Assembly (NCBI RefSeq): GCF_954871325.1
Contig: NC_088779.1
Span: 6,822,846 to 6,886,845, forward strand
DNA: 64,000 bases
From: Gordionus sp. m RMFG-2023
Lineage: Eukaryota; Nematomorpha; Gordioida; Chordodea; Parachordodidae
Direction: 5' to 3'
Of this stretch, positions 46,601-56,700 are shown in pieces. The stretch's first letter is position 1. Each line of letters starts with the position of its first letter. The notes below the pieces were generated by a model that was not told the DNA's origin, searched no databases, and was given only the letters and a program-made list of their open reading frames with translations. A program made the position numbers and the translations under genes.

Positions 46601-48375
46601 ATTTATTTTTTTTAATATGGCACAAAAAATTTTATATTACCACATTATTTAATGGGTGTAATTACAAAATATATTATAGGACTTTTGAGAAGACGTTAAA
46701 ATACGATTTTTTTGAAAAACTACAGGACAAAATCGACAGAATGTTCGTATCCGAGAAGTTTTAAATTAAAAATAAATTTTACACTAATTGCTTTATATCC
46801 ATACATAAATAATTCAAGAAAGAAAGAAAGAAAGAAAGGAAAAATAATATATCAAAATGAAACTGATCACAAAATTTTCAAAATGCGTTTTTGGATAGTT
46901 ATATCTTTGATACATTATTTGCTTAATTATATTTTACAACTTTTTTTGTAAAATATTAGATTATATGACGTGGCAATGCTTGATAAGGATTTTTAAATGC
47001 TTTATTAATAAAGATAAAATAGTTTAGGAAACCTTTAGTAATTATTAAGATAATAAGAAGTTTAGAGGGCTTATTTAATATTAAAATAATAATTAAATAC
47101 CTCTTCTTCGCGTTTCTTTTTCCTTCGGGAGTATTTTTCATCCCTTTTATGATGCTAAAGTTCAGTAGGGTTTCAAAAAAAAATCTAAAATATTATAATA
47201 TTTTATTTTCACAAGATCTCATAATGCTTTTTCAATTTTTATGTTTCTTCAAATAGTTATAATGCTGCTGCAATTATCACTCATGAAGAAGGTCTAATTA
47301 TACCATACCTTAATAAGTTTGTCATTTCATCCGATATTCAGGTATTTTAAAAAATTTGTTTTATAAAAAAGAATTGTTCTTTGAAGTTATATACATTATT
47401 TTAATTTATATATTAATTATCATTATCAATAACACTAAAATTATACTTTTTTGCAGGGTCTAGGTTTGAGCGAAACTTTGTGGAATCTCCTTAAATTTCA
47501 ATACAAGACTCTAATTTGGCGTTCGTCGCATACAAACAAAATCAACCCTTGGTACTTTAAAAATTGCGAAGGATCTTGGAGCAACGGACAATGGATAGTT
47601 TTTTGGTAAAACGTTTTGATTATCATTGAACTTTGTATTCTTTCATTCTTTCTTATCTACAATTACAAATTATTTCTGGCATCCCCTCCCTTTACCCTCT
47701 GACATCTTTTCATTAAACTTCTATCCGGATTCAGTGTCAGAATTATTAGACCGACCACAAACTATACGATATTATTCTTGTTTAGTTATCATTTTATATT
47801 TACCATTTTTATATAATCTTTTATATGATTTTAGATGTATCTCTTGACATTCTTGTAATAGTTATCGACCGTTTTTCATCTAAAACATTTTTTTTATATT
47901 TACACATTAGGAGTTCTCCAACGTTAATTATTTAGCTTTGTTCTATAAAGAAAAATAATACACAATTCATATTTATAGATAGTATAAGTTTGTGATGTGC
48001 AATGAGTATTTTTTTAAATATCTAGTTTGCGGTCAAATTTTTTTTAAAGAGAGAGATAACGAATGAATAAATATAAAAAATATATATATTTTGTGATTTT
48101 ATTTCTATTTATTAATAAAATACCTTGGGTTTTAAGGGAACTATACAATATTCATTTTCTATGAACCTCGATATATAATTATTTTAATATAACACTTTTT
48201 AAGGTATGGCATTTCAGACCCAGAGACATCCCATAGGGCTATAAAAACCGTTCTAAATATCGACATTTCTTTTGAAAATTCTCCCTCGAAACCTGCCGCT
48301 TCCAACAAATTAGCGGCTTCCGATATTTCTTCGCCAACACCTAAATCAGATCCTCCCTTAATTATTTCCTTATAG
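25540..48375 (+). CDS. NAGS: N-acetylglutamate synthase, mitochondrial (complete, 13 exons)
   Basis: Makes N-acetyl-L-glutamate from glutamate and acetyl-CoA in the mitochondrial matrix. In animals the product activates carbamoyl-phosphate synthase I; elsewhere it starts arginine synthesis. Exons: 25540-25692, 29126-29245, 29852-29965, 36161-36321, 40051-40116, 40472-40655, 41925-42008, 43153-43252, 45807-45900, 46680-46757, 47257-47341, 47457-47605, 48204-48375. All introns are GT-AG and all phases agree, giving 519 residues (human 534) and a TAG stop. The first about 45 residues lack acidic residues apart from the end and are rich in Ser, Leu, Lys and Arg, as a mitochondrial presequence. 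Residues about 50-330 form the amino-acid-kinase-like regulatory domain and about 330-519 the GNAT-type acetyltransferase (NAT) domain. Start chosen at the ATG at 25540; further 5' coding exons are not needed. Confidence 0.94.
25693..29125 (+). other. NAGS intron 1
   Basis: 3.4 kb, AT-rich, with no recognised exon. It carries three C runs in an otherwise AT-rich context: 20 C at 25928-25947 and 12 C at 28007-28018, with another just downstream at 29436. About 26830-27200 holds weak GC-richer repeat text of unknown type. Confidence 0.45.
29126..43252 (+). CDS. NAGS: NAGS exons 2-8: amino-acid-kinase-like regulatory domain
   Basis: Diagnostic blocks in order: RPFAIAHLDDDVFE (exon 2; human KPFAVIEVDEEVL), SSSLCFLQRNGMKCIIVHG (exon 3), ILFSGSGVLRSN (exon 4; human FFGGGSVLRA), GELTDINYQIIEWALKSDS (exons 5-6), IPILGTLAETPSG and KILLLNSTGGLVD (exon 6; human FLNTTGGLRD), INLPSDLES (exon 7), SSVVITSADQVLKELF (exon 8; human SSAVITAASTLLTELF). 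This domain has no kinase activity in NAGS; it binds arginine, which activates the mammalian enzyme and inhibits microbial ones. Some acceptors are purine-rich (for example TTATAAG and AAATTAAG), but phase and homology fix them. Confidence 0.92.
32040..34026 (-). mobile_element. hAT transposon with GGCCCGG subterminal repeats
   Basis: Terminal inverted repeats CAGAGACCTGCAG, with a perfect 8-bp duplication ATATTTAT at 32032-32039 and 34027-34034. Both ends carry long runs of GGCCCGGCCCGG-type repeats separated by AT stretches, an extreme composition for this genome. The minus strand at 32913-33302 still encodes the C-terminal part of the transposase. A second copy in reverse orientation is split by the LINE in the CCT5 intron (51800-58254). 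Confidence 0.93.
32913..33302 (-). pseudogene. hAT transposase C-terminal fragment
   Basis: 129 codons ending in stop. IEWWAAHQNEFPILAKLA and PASSASCERNFSTT, followed by RSNLQPEKVDMLLFLHDN, are the canonical hAT dimerisation region (DPLxWWxxxxxxFPxLxxLAxxxLxxPASSxxxERxFS). The N-terminal zinc finger and catalytic core are lost or broken in this copy. Confidence 0.93.
36502..36905. repeat. Small inverted-repeat element with GTTAACG-type ends
   Basis: The left end ACTGGTTAACGTTGCATA and the right end TGCACCGTTAACCATCTACCAG are imperfect inverted copies. TGGTGCATATATGCACC at the right is itself a palindrome. Similar text (GGTAACGGTGCAGATATGCACC) recurs at 38520, so this may be a terminal module shared by piggyBac-like elements here. 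Confidence 0.55.
37381..38440 (+). pseudogene. piggyBac transposase, internally deleted
   Basis: N-terminal text SRHLKWRKQI lies near 37460. After a deletion, YFDNFYTSIKLLPYLKQMG, GTVRDNR, RGYYDNRF and YNKHIGGVDLCDN follow, matching piggyBac motifs around the second and third catalytic aspartates (FDNFFTS, GTVRxNR, YNxxMGGVDxxD). The end shows CKRRRCRYCHTHS, the Cys-rich C-terminal finger, in another frame. The segment with the first catalytic aspartate is missing, so the protein cannot be active. Longest open piece 37755-38057. Confidence 0.88.
38660..39860. mobile_element. Foldback with a zinc-knuckle (gag-like) fragment; fossil
   Basis: Two arms of about 500 bp, roughly 38670-39175 and 39345-39855, are inverted copies around a short unique centre. 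Each arm carries the same C-terminal part of a small basic protein; the left-hand copy also keeps a CCHC zinc knuckle (CFACGTEGHKAANCP) on the minus strand at 38941-39330. CCHC knuckles of this kind are usual in gag proteins of LTR retrotransposons, but the family is not certain. It is only a fragment, broken, with no polymerase part. The arms are very alike, so the inversion is young. Confidence 0.6.
40656..41924 (+). other. NAGS intron 6
   Basis: 1.27 kb of AT-rich DNA with no element or exon that I recognise. Confidence 0.4.
42009..43152 (+). other. NAGS intron 7
   Basis: 1.14 kb of AT-rich DNA; nothing recognised. Confidence 0.4.
44665..45422. mobile_element. Non-autonomous hAT (CCGATCCGATA family), 758 bp, nested
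   Basis: Left end TAGGACTGTGCCGATCCAC; right end, inward, CAGGGTTGTGT. Perfect 8-bp duplication CAACTAAG (44657-44664 and 45423-45430). It shares CCGATATTTATATTGATTTTT with the copy at 8268-8920. A MITE sits inside at 44933-45152. Confidence 0.88.
44933..45152. mobile_element. MITE inside the nested hAT
   Basis: Inverted ends CAGTTTTTAAACAACTCCG and CCGTTTAACAACACTAG with internal TTTTTAAAAA arms. The same MITE lies at the equivalent place in the related hAT fragment at 58255-58757, so it was probably already inside that hAT when the hAT spread. Confidence 0.7.
45807..48375 (+). CDS. NAGS: NAGS exons 9-13: arginine-site end and acetyltransferase (NAT) domain
   Basis: Exon 9 opens GSGTLFKHID (human GSGTLFKNAE), the conserved arginine-site loop. 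Exon 10 ends MFVSE, continued by NYNAAAIITHEEG in exon 11 (human YVSEGYNAAAILT). PYLNKFVISSDIQ, then GLGLSETLWNLL, is the acetyl-CoA-binding turn; the usual third Gly of QGxGxG is Ser here. WRSSHTNKINPWYF keeps the Arg and Asn that bind the glutamate in human NAGS (WRSRVTNPINPWYF). Exon 13 gives WYGISD, then a C-tail of about 50 residues rich in Ser and Pro, longer than in human. Confidence 0.94.
45983..46203. mobile_element. MITE of the TAGTGTTGTTAAACGGCTC family in NAGS intron 9
   Basis: The best-preserved copy of this family: TAGTGTTGTTAAATGACTCG at the left and CAAGCCGTTTAATACTACT at the right, with a second pair of internal arms (ACTGACTCAATATTTTAGCC and its partner). Flanks share GTGAG, compatible with a decayed 8-bp duplication. 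Confidence 0.78.
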
Positions 48376-50721
48376 AACAATTGTAATAGTAGATATCTCG
48401 AATGCATTAAACGTATTATTATTTCTATATAATTTAAACCATCGTACATAATAGTGAAGATCGAAAATTAAGGCATCTTAGTTAATTTGAATATCCCATT
48501 TACGAAATCATGCATACGTCTCAGCATAATATCAAGTCAAAATATTCATTCAGGTTCTAGTATAATTATTATCACCACCAAAATATTTTTCACGGGTTTT
48601 AACACGTCTTTTACACTATTTCTATTTGACAGGTAGAATGCTATTCCCCCATCCTACAAATTATTTCTATCATGATTTTATTTTTGTATCTTATTTATTT
48701 TTCCTGCTAAATTTATAATTAATTTTGTGCATATTTATCTCCAAGCTATACCATTAAACTGTCAATTATAAATCAATCCCATAAATATATGATTTTAGTT
48801 AATATTTTATTACTTGTTATTATTTTAATATATGCTATTATTTAATTATATCGCAAATAAGTATAAAAATACCCCCCCCCCCCCTCAATTCCTCATTTCT
48901 TTAAGAGTTTTTCTAAAATTTTTCTTAATATAAACTTTAAACAATCAAATTATAAAATATATTATCAAGAATTATAATGATTGTTAGTATAAATTATTAT
49001 GTAAATATAAATATAGTAATAATAATTTAATAAATGAATTTCAAAGAAGATGTTTTTTCCTTAAAAGATCAATAATACAGGCTTTTTCTTTAAGAGAGTA
49101 ATTGTCCTAATATGAATAAATGGTTAAGAATTCGATGAATCCTAAATCGTAGTTTTCATGTTATATTTAAAACGCAAATTTAAATTTTCAAATTAATAGC
49201 AAAATTTTCTTAAACACTAATAAGCTGTTATTGCTAATAACAAAAAAAAATTAATGTGTTGATATTATACGTTATATTTCCATTAAAGTGTTGCAAATTT
49301 TAAGTTTACAAATTGAATTTTGTTGCAGTTAGCTTATATCATAAAATTTGTTTGATTTTATTGTAGCATTTAAAATACTTTGACAAGTATTACCTACCTT
49401 TCAGTATTCCATTTTGACCACTTATAACTCAATGTGAAAAAAGGGCCTCATTATATTCTTTTTATATTTTGACACGTTAATTCTCATTATTTATATGTTG
49501 CACTCTCAAGTATTAAAAACGAGAAATATTAAAGGTGAGCTATAGCACGTCGCAAAAAATATTCTGAAGAAAATGCTTTTCATAATTTTTTGATGATAAT
49601 TAATTCAGTATTGAGTAGCACACTACATTTTAAAAAAAATAATCTTTGCTATCCTGCGCTTTATTTTTATTTGAAAATTAGATTTTCGCTATTTTAAATA
49701 ATAGATTTGTAATTTAATAATATAATTTTTTTTTGATCGAAAAAATTAAAATATGGGGATATATAGTTTGGCGATGATAAGGATACTGTAGGAGAATCAA
49801 ATGATCTTGTATATATGTAATATTGCTCAGTAAGATTGTTACTTAAAGTAGCGGTAAGTCTTAACAAAACTTTACAAATCATTTATTAAATTGAAATATA
49901 TCCCTTTTTAGAAAGAATATTAAATTTAATTTTAATAATACTTTTTATATTGAAGGTGCAACTAATTGTTGTTATTTAAGGCTACAAAATTCGGTATTTA
50001 ATAACTTTAATGTTGGTAAGCTTGTGGCTGATATAGTTAAACATTGATATTAATATTAGCTTTTTATATGAAGCATTTTTTTAATTTATGAAGCATTTTT
50101 ATATTTACTATATGTAGTTTCATTATGATAATTTATATATAAAATTATAATATAATATTATTTTAGGATATATATTTTAATAATATAAAATAAGTAGAAG
50201 TAAAAATATAAATCGCGAAAATATCATTTATTGTTATTTAACAAAATATGATATAAATTAGAATTAAATAAATTTTACTATTGCAACAATTAAGAAAATA
50301 AGTCATTTTTAGAGTAACATTAAAAAAATTGATAAAATAATCTCTAAATCATAAAAATGATAAGAGTGCTTATTATAAGGAGTATATAGAAAAATAAGAG
50401 CTTAGAACAATTAAGATGCCTATTTTCATTTTGTATACTTTAGTAACTTAAATAATTATATGCAAAATGATTTATATTAAATATTAATGAAATGACTCCA
50501 CTCTTTTAATTAAATTCAGCAACCTCTTTTTGTTTTTAGAATTAATCCTATCTGCTCAATAAAAACCTCTCACTGCACGTTATAAATTTAGAATTTGGAA
50601 TTTTTATATTATATTGTTTTACTCAAAAATATGTTTTTATTCTTTCATTAAAGCTATTAAACCGGGTATGGTGTAGTCTTGTACCAATTTAACATTCATT
50701 CTCATATTAATAACGTGAGAA
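48376..50721. other. Intergenic stretch between NAGS and CCT5
   Basis: 2.3 kb, very AT-rich, no element or gene recognised. A run of 13 C lies at 48872-48884. It must hold the NAGS 3' end and the CCT5 promoter, but neither is distinct. Confidence 0.4.
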
Positions 50722-53700
50722 ATGGCCGGAACTCTTATATTTGATGAATATGGTAGACCCATGTTTTTGTTTAGTAATCAACAAAAAGAAAAAAGATTGA
50801 CTGGAATTGAAGCTCATAAAGTATAATATTTCTATAATAGCCGAAAGTATATTTTTCAATTTTAAACAGTCGCATATCTTAGCTGGGAAAACATTAGCCA
50901 ATACATTGAAAACTTCTCTGGGTCCTAAAGGATTAGACAAAATGCTTGTTTCTTCAGATGGAGAGGTCACTATAACGAATGACGGAGCAACTATTTTGAA
51001 GAATATGGATGTTGAAAATCAAATTGCAAAATTAATTGTTCAATTATCACAGTCACAAGATGATGAAATTGGAGATGGAACAACAAGTGTTGTCGGTATA
51101 CATCTAGTTTTAAATAATTTATTGTTTATTTTAAATAAATAGTTCTGGCTGGAGCATTATTAGAAAATGCTGAGGCTCTTCTTGATTGTGGAATTCACCC
51201 AATAAGAATAGCAGATGGTTATGAACTAGCAGCCAAAATAGCCGTTGATTATTTAGATCAAATATCAGAAAGATTTCCAGTTAGTAAAGATAATTTAGAA
51301 CCTCTTATCCAAGTTGCTATGACTACCTTGAGCTCTAAAATGTAATCTTATAAAAAAATATTCCTCCAATAATTTTGTTTAGAGTAAATCGTTGCCATAG
51401 ACAAATGGCAGAAATTGCAGTGAAAGCAATATTATCTATAGCAGACTTAGAGAGAAAAGATGTTGATTTTGAATTGATAAAAATTGAAGGTAAAGTTGGA
51501 GGTAAATTAGAAGATACTCAACTAATAAAAGGTGTGGTAGTTGATAAAGGCTTTTCTCATCCACAAATGCCTAAGGTAATATGATTGTTGTAATAAATGT
51601 ATGTTTATTATATTTACTAAGCCTGTTTTAATATGAATTGAATTTTATTCTATTTATTGAATAATTTACTTTAATTATACAAATCAAAAATGAATTGTAT
51701 ATTTTATTACTCATAACAAATATGAATATTAATTTATATGACACGTTCAAAAGTATTGAATAATTTGATTTATATTCTTTGATTAGGCTTAATATTTACC
51801 AGAGACCTGCAGGCCCAGCCCTATACCTGGCCCGGGCCGTATTTTAAATTTTTTAAATATACCCAGGCTGGGCCGGGCCTAAAAAATTTTTTTTTAAATA
51901 TATCCGGGCCGGGCTTAAAAATTTTTTTTTAAATATATCCGGGCCGGGCCTAAGATTGTTAATCCCGGGCTGGGCCTTAATATGTTTTTATAAAAATTTT
52001 TACATTATGAGTTAATGGTTATAAGATTATATTATAGTTATGATTAATATAATATTGGGTGATGGTTAACACACCTAACACCCACAGATCGATCTAATTA
52101 TTAATTTCCTGCAAATTTATACAAAGTATTAATATATTTTTTTATAATTCATATCTAAATTTTTACAACATATTTTACCAAAACAATCAAATAAAGGAAT
52201 ATCTTAAATAAGCCCCAATATTCAAGTATTAATAATATATATCTTTTATAATTCATATCTAAATTTTTTGAATATTTACCAAAACAATCAAATAAAGGAA
52301 TATCATGGCACAAAATACTAATGATATAATTAATAAAATTAAAAATAATATTTATTCTTTTAGAAATACAAATAATAATTTAAAATCTGAAATATGGGCT
52401 AAATTTAACATCATCATAGATGAAAATAAAAAAAACATTGGCTACGTACAATGTAAGAATTGTTCAAGTATATAATCTTATAATTATAAACATGGTACAT
52501 CACATCTAAAAAGACATAAATGTGATGGTAAATCCATGAAAATTAATAATTTTTTTTACACCTGAAAAACCAACCTATAAATGTAATATAAAATATTTAA
52601 AAATTATAAAATAAATTATATTAATATTGTGCAATTAGATTATATTTTCAAAATACTATTTATTATACATGCATTTTTTTAAATAGCGATTTATTTTTAT
52701 TTTATAAATTAAATAGTAAATTAAATACAATATATTATATTCTCAAAATATTTTCCATTTTTATAAATTTTTTTTTTATTACTTATAATTTATTTAAATT
52801 ACAATAATTAAATTACAATGACATATTATATACAATATATTTTATTAATCAGTTAGAATATCATATAATAGAACATTTAAGATATTAGTAATTTATGTAA
52901 TACTAAATATAAAAATAAAATCATAAATTCAATATTAATTAATGAATAAAATTTAGATATAAATTGTAAGTAATTAGGGGGTATCAGTCATTGAGAATAT
53001 GAAGCTGAGGTAATTGGATTTTATTATATTGAGGGCTAATCTTTGGCGTAGGTAGTAACCCTCGTTGGGATCTTCGGTCCTAGTAGAGATCCGTTTTCCC
53101 AGCTATTTAAAGAAGGCAAGGGCGTGAGAGCCGAACGATGTTAGAGTCGTGGCGATTAGTGGTAGGAATGTGTAATTGGCCGGAAGCGATGGCGAATATT
53201 TAGCGAGTTTATTCGTCTCGGCGTCTACTAGAGCATCTCTATTTATATTGGAAGGGGCAAGGGGATCGATGCATGAGAAATCCCAGGTTAGAAATTTCCC
53301 CCTCTTCCAAGGGATCATGGTAGAGCCATCGGGACGCTTACCATCAGAATTGTAGAGTCCAGTGGGTTCTAGGGTTGATGGGATACCGGCAGATTTTAGG
53401 GCCCTGGCAATAGTATCATTGCATTTTGAATGTCTAATGAATCTGCCTCTACAGCGCTTGCAGTGTAAAGAGTGACGGCCTTTGGAGTTGACTGGCGTTT
53501 GACAAAGGATGCAGTGATAGGGTATTACCTTATCACAATCAAGTCTTAGACCGATGGCGTGACGTAGCTCATCATTGCTTAGGAGCTGGTCAAGGTTTCG
53601 CGATGGAAAAGCTTCGAGAAATTCATACCCGCTGTCTGCGGAAATGGAGAAGAGTAGAGAATGGTCCTCGGGTTGGCTCCTCGATTTAAGGTATGCAACG

Positions 53701-56700
53701 GAGTTGCTAACTAGAGGCTTATCCCAGTCCTTCTGCAGTGTCGATGAGGGAGGATCGACTAATGAAAGAGATTTCCATAGATCAATTGCCTGGGGAAGTA
53801 AAGGGTCAGGATGTTTTGTGAGTGCGTGTATGATGGGCTCGCAGGACAGGCGAGAGGATATGAACGCACTAACAGAGAGTAGGGAAGGCGATCGTATGCC
53901 AATGCCGCCGGATTTGGTTGGCAAGGTAGCTTGTAGCCAAGATAGGTCTCCGAATTTGAGATTGAGTATATCCTCTGTAAGGTGTTTAATCTCTAGCTCG
54001 TGTGCAGCGAGGTTGACGTCGTATTGGAAGATACGTGACGATCGGAGTGTATATAGAATTTTTGGGATTAGGAGGTAGTTCTTTAATAGAAAGAACGCTT
54101 GGTGGGCTGGGAGGCGAGATAGTGTACCGCGCATAAGGGATATCTCTAGTAGAGTGTCGGCGAAGAACTTGACAAAGGACTCGTCTTTACCCACTGGAGA
54201 TCCGAGATGTGTTAAGAAGTTCAATGGTGTATGATTGAACATAGGATCATAGTTAAGGTCGATGATTCCAAGAGGACAATATTCGCTCTTGTCTTGATTG
54301 ATTCGCAGTCCCAAACTGCTCTCGCTGGATTTTATTATTTCGACCGCCTTCATAACTTCGCTGGGTGAGCCGCCTAGTATACCATCGTCGATATACCAGT
54401 TATGAAGGTTTAGTTTACATTGGTCATTTATGCTTTGTATTAGGCTATTAATGCCCAGACTGAATAAGAAGGAGCCTAGAGGGTCACCTTGTTGTATTCC
54501 ACTACTAGAAGGAATCAATCTATCTCCAAATTGAAGATGCGATGGACTAGCATAACAATCGAAGATGAATTGCGAGTATTCTGGGTAAAGGGTAAGGATG
54601 GGATTAAGAAACGCTGTACGTTTTAGAGAGTTAAAAGCGTTTGAAAAATCTATCTTAATTAGGATATCGTCACTGGGGTCTGTTTGTAGATACATTCTGG
54701 TCATGTGTAAGGATACCTCGCATCCCCCTTTTACGTTGACTCCTAATTGATTAGGGCACAGGTGATTAGATACTGTGAACAATATTCTGCTCACTACTAG
54801 CTTTGCGGTTAATCGGCGCCAAGTGGTTCCAATAGCGATAGGGCGAATATCTTTATTAGGTTTGTGGAGGGCGATGAGTTTAGCTCCATAAAGGAGTGGA
54901 ATAATGGCGGGTGGTAAGCCTCCAGCAAGCATACGGTTGATGAGTTGAGTAATTTTTTCCAAAACGTCGCATTGTTGTGTGATGTAAGGTGCGGTTAGAT
55001 CCTGTAGGAATATTGGGCGAAACCCATCAACCCCCGGTGAAGAATCGCGTTTGAAGGAGAGAATAGCCTTTCTAACCTCGCTTGAGGTAAAAGTGGTTGC
55101 AATTAGAGGAGCTTCGGGGTAAGACGGTATTTCGTCCTTAAGATCGTGTGGGTGGTGTTTTAGGAGAAGAGCTTGATAAGTTGTTTGATCGTAGGGAGCT
55201 AGCTTATTGTCAGATGTTGCCAGTCGTATGGCGGATTTAACATTCAGGTTATCCAGCTTTTTAGATATAAGCTTGGCCTTGGTGAGTAGGTCATTTTTGT
55301 GATTTTTATTTTTATCAGTGTCATCACCTTTAAAAGATGTGGAAAAGTGATTGATGGGTAAGGGGTAGATAGTAGCATCCTTGATTTGCTGTGTCAGAGA
55401 TTTTTTACTGGCAGGATCAGGAACTTGCAAGGTAGTAAAGGCAAATGACAGGGTGTCTAGCCAGTGTTTTATGGAAGAATAATTATTTATCAAGGAAGTC
55501 AAGTTCTTTGAGAGGTGTTTGGCAACTTGAAGTCTTGCTCCCTTAGGTATACGTGAAATCACAAATGGTTTTGGTGTGACTAGAAATATTTCTACATCTG
55601 TGGAGTCGGTTGGATTGAAAGTGAGAGCATTTTCGGCGGTTGAGGTGGGGACTATTGGGCTAGTAGGCACATCAGTCAACGTGGGAATGGTAACTATAGG
55701 TTGTGCGAGGGCAAGGGCAGAAAAGGCATTTAGGGTTCGAGGGATAGCTGGTGATAAGATGGGAAACCCAGATTGAGGACATTTTATCTTCTGGTTTCGA
55801 TGAGATGGCAATAGCCCCAATTTGGTTACTTTAACGAGTTTATTACATAAAGGGCAGTTAGATTTGGTAGAAGCTGTGCTGAGGTCTGGTAAGCTCATGA
55901 ATTAAAATTTTTTTATCAGTTTAAGAGTGAAAATGTTGGATATTATTTTTATCTTCAAATATGGGTTTCTTGTGGGTTGGTATATTAAGGAAGTTTAATG
56001 AGTTATTATTTTCTGTTGGCAATTATTTTATTTTTTGTAAAATATTCAGTTTCTCTTTCTGCTTTTATAGCAATATTAGCTTGCTTTAAAGGATTTGAAT
56101 CAATAGTATATTTAGATAAGAGATTAAATGTCTTATCCTTTTCAAATGTGAATATTGATTGTGTTTTGTGCATTTAAATAAAATGTTTGGATGACAATTT
56201 TATATTAGTCAACAGTTTTTGGTATAAATAAGGGTAAATTGTAAAGATTGGTAAGAATGATAGAATTGATAATGTAGAGTGTTTTGTTGGGAATAATATA
56301 AAAGAACTTGTTGGTTATTAATTGATGTATAATAATTGAGGATGATTGGTAATCTAAAAGTAAAGGAAATATTAAAGGAAAAAGTATTTACTTAAATTTT
56401 TTGTATCATTAATCTACAATTAAATTTTGATATATTGGAATTGTATAGAATTCATTGATGCAAAATTATGAAAGAGGACTGAATATTTTGGATGATAAAA
56501 TCATTTTTATGTCAGGTTGTGGTATTGGCAGTGGTTGTAGTGTTGGCAGTGGTTGTAGTGTTGGCAGTGGTTGTGGTGTTGGCAGTGGTTATAGTGTTGG
56601 CAGTGATTGTAGTGTTGGCAGTGGTTGTAGTGTTGGCAGTAGTTGTAGTTTTATTGTTAGATTAATCAGGCGTAGCTTTTATGATTTTTCTAAGCTTGCA

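Noticed and set aside
48159-48449. 96-codon minus-strand frame
   Set aside because: Antisense to NAGS exon 13, which is supported by homology and phase.
53575-54078. 167-codon plus-strand frame
   Set aside because: Lies wholly antisense to the LINE reverse-transcriptase ORF, has no domain, and is a shadow of its GC-rich codons. The same applies to 55576-55776.
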